A stretch of DNA of 64,000 nt from Variovorax sp. OK212. GTDB taxonomy: Bacteria; Pseudomonadota; Gammaproteobacteria; Burkholderiales; Burkholderiaceae_C. Location of the stretch: assembly GCF_900112425.1 (NCBI RefSeq), contig NZ_FOLP01000012.1, forward strand, positions 62,001 to 126,000, in the 5' to 3' direction. The position numbers and the translations under genes were made by a program. Under the pieces are notes generated by a model. The model worked only from the letters and a program-made list of their open reading frames with translations, ran no database searches and was not told the DNA's origin. Positions 63,912 through 64,000 of the stretch are shown here, piece after piece; position 1 is the stretch's first letter; every line of letters begins with the position of its first letter.

Positions 63912-64000
63912 CAGTCGCAATTTTCCTGGGCTCCCTGTGCGGGGCCATGTTCCTGGGCGTTCCAGTTGCCTTCGCACTGCTGTTCTGCGGCTTGGCGCTG
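63908..64000 (+). CDS. TRAP transporter large membrane subunit (DctM-like), truncated by window end
   Basis: Only the first 31 residues are present: MTVAIFLGSLCGAMFLGVPV then AFALLFCGLAL, the usual DctM opening helix. It overlaps the small subunit stop as ATGA and continues beyond the right edge. Confidence 0.85.
   Translation, partial: MTVAIFLGSLCGAMFLGVPVAFALLFCGLAL

Overview
The window looks like chromosomal or large-plasmid DNA of a beta-proteobacterium, probably Burkholderiales/Comamonadaceae. The grounds are high but uneven G+C, nag-type salicylate 5-hydroxylase genes, Bug-type solute receptors, fused indolepyruvate:ferredoxin oxidoreductase, two-piece PntA and many Liv-type transporters. 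This is judged from gene content only. Almost everything is catabolic, with transporters and regulators attached.

Layout. (1) 1-956: 5' part of a Liv-type solute receptor. (2) 1.4-4.8 kb: TetR regulator plus quinone oxidoreductase-like enzyme, divergent from an MFS exporter, with a TetR-type operator between them. (3) 4.8-16.2 kb: a salicylate island on the minus strand. It holds a salicylaldehyde dehydrogenase-like enzyme, a Tat-type GMC oxidoreductase, a GAF/Fis regulator without an AAA+ domain, gentisate dioxygenase, fumarylpyruvate hydrolase and a complete three-component salicylate 5-hydroxylase, under a divergent NagR-like LysR protein. (4) 16.2-20.1 kb: flavin reductase and luciferase-like monooxygenase behind a sigma-54 promoter with a 20-bp palindromic upstream site, followed by an AcoR-like sigma-54 activator. 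(5) 20.1-23.6 kb: a scar with an IclR remnant, an HTH gene, a 1159-bp IS630-family element, ohr and a decayed ohrR-like tail. (6) 23.6-38.1 kb: an acyl-CoA operon with the same gene set as the cyclohexanecarboxylate-to-pimeloyl-CoA route (ligase, dehydrogenase, hydratase, SDR, BadI/MenB-type hydrolase, CoA-transferase), a PAS-type sigma-54 activator and a Liv ABC transporter. (7) 38.4-40.1 kb: etfBA. (8) 40.3-49.8 kb: TPP enzyme, FMN 2-hydroxyacid oxidase, Bug receptor, LysR, second CoA-transferase, quinone reductase and a fused 3-hydroxyacyl-CoA dehydrogenase. (9) 49.8-54.3 kb: a very GC-rich block of thiolase, pntAa, panD, pntAb and pntB. (10) 54.4-64 kb: DUF1330 protein, D-2-hydroxyacid dehydrogenase, SDR, FAD D-lactate-type dehydrogenase, a 1186-residue fused indolepyruvate:ferredoxin oxidoreductase, a 3-hydroxyacyl-CoA dehydrogenase and the start of a TRAP transporter.

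How it works together. The left island would turn salicyl alcohol/salicylaldehyde/salicylate into gentisate and then central metabolites. The right 32 kb turns CoA-activated alicyclic or aryl acids and 2-hydroxy/2-oxo acids into acyl-CoA intermediates, with ETF taking electrons from the acyl-CoA dehydrogenase.

The main new signal is regulatory. Six correctly oriented intergenic sites match TGGCAY-N5-TTGC (sigma-54 -24/-12 promoters) upstream of six separate transcription units between 31.5 and 63.3 kb. Three or four weaker sites are added to these, and a shared TGTCTTT/CAAAGACA upstream motif occurs at several of them, including a perfect 19-bp palindrome at 58384-58402. This suggests that separately acquired catabolic modules have been wired into one sigma-54 regulon, with the PAS-type activator at 31693-33462 as the most likely controller. 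No tRNA, rRNA, CRISPR array or replication origin was seen.
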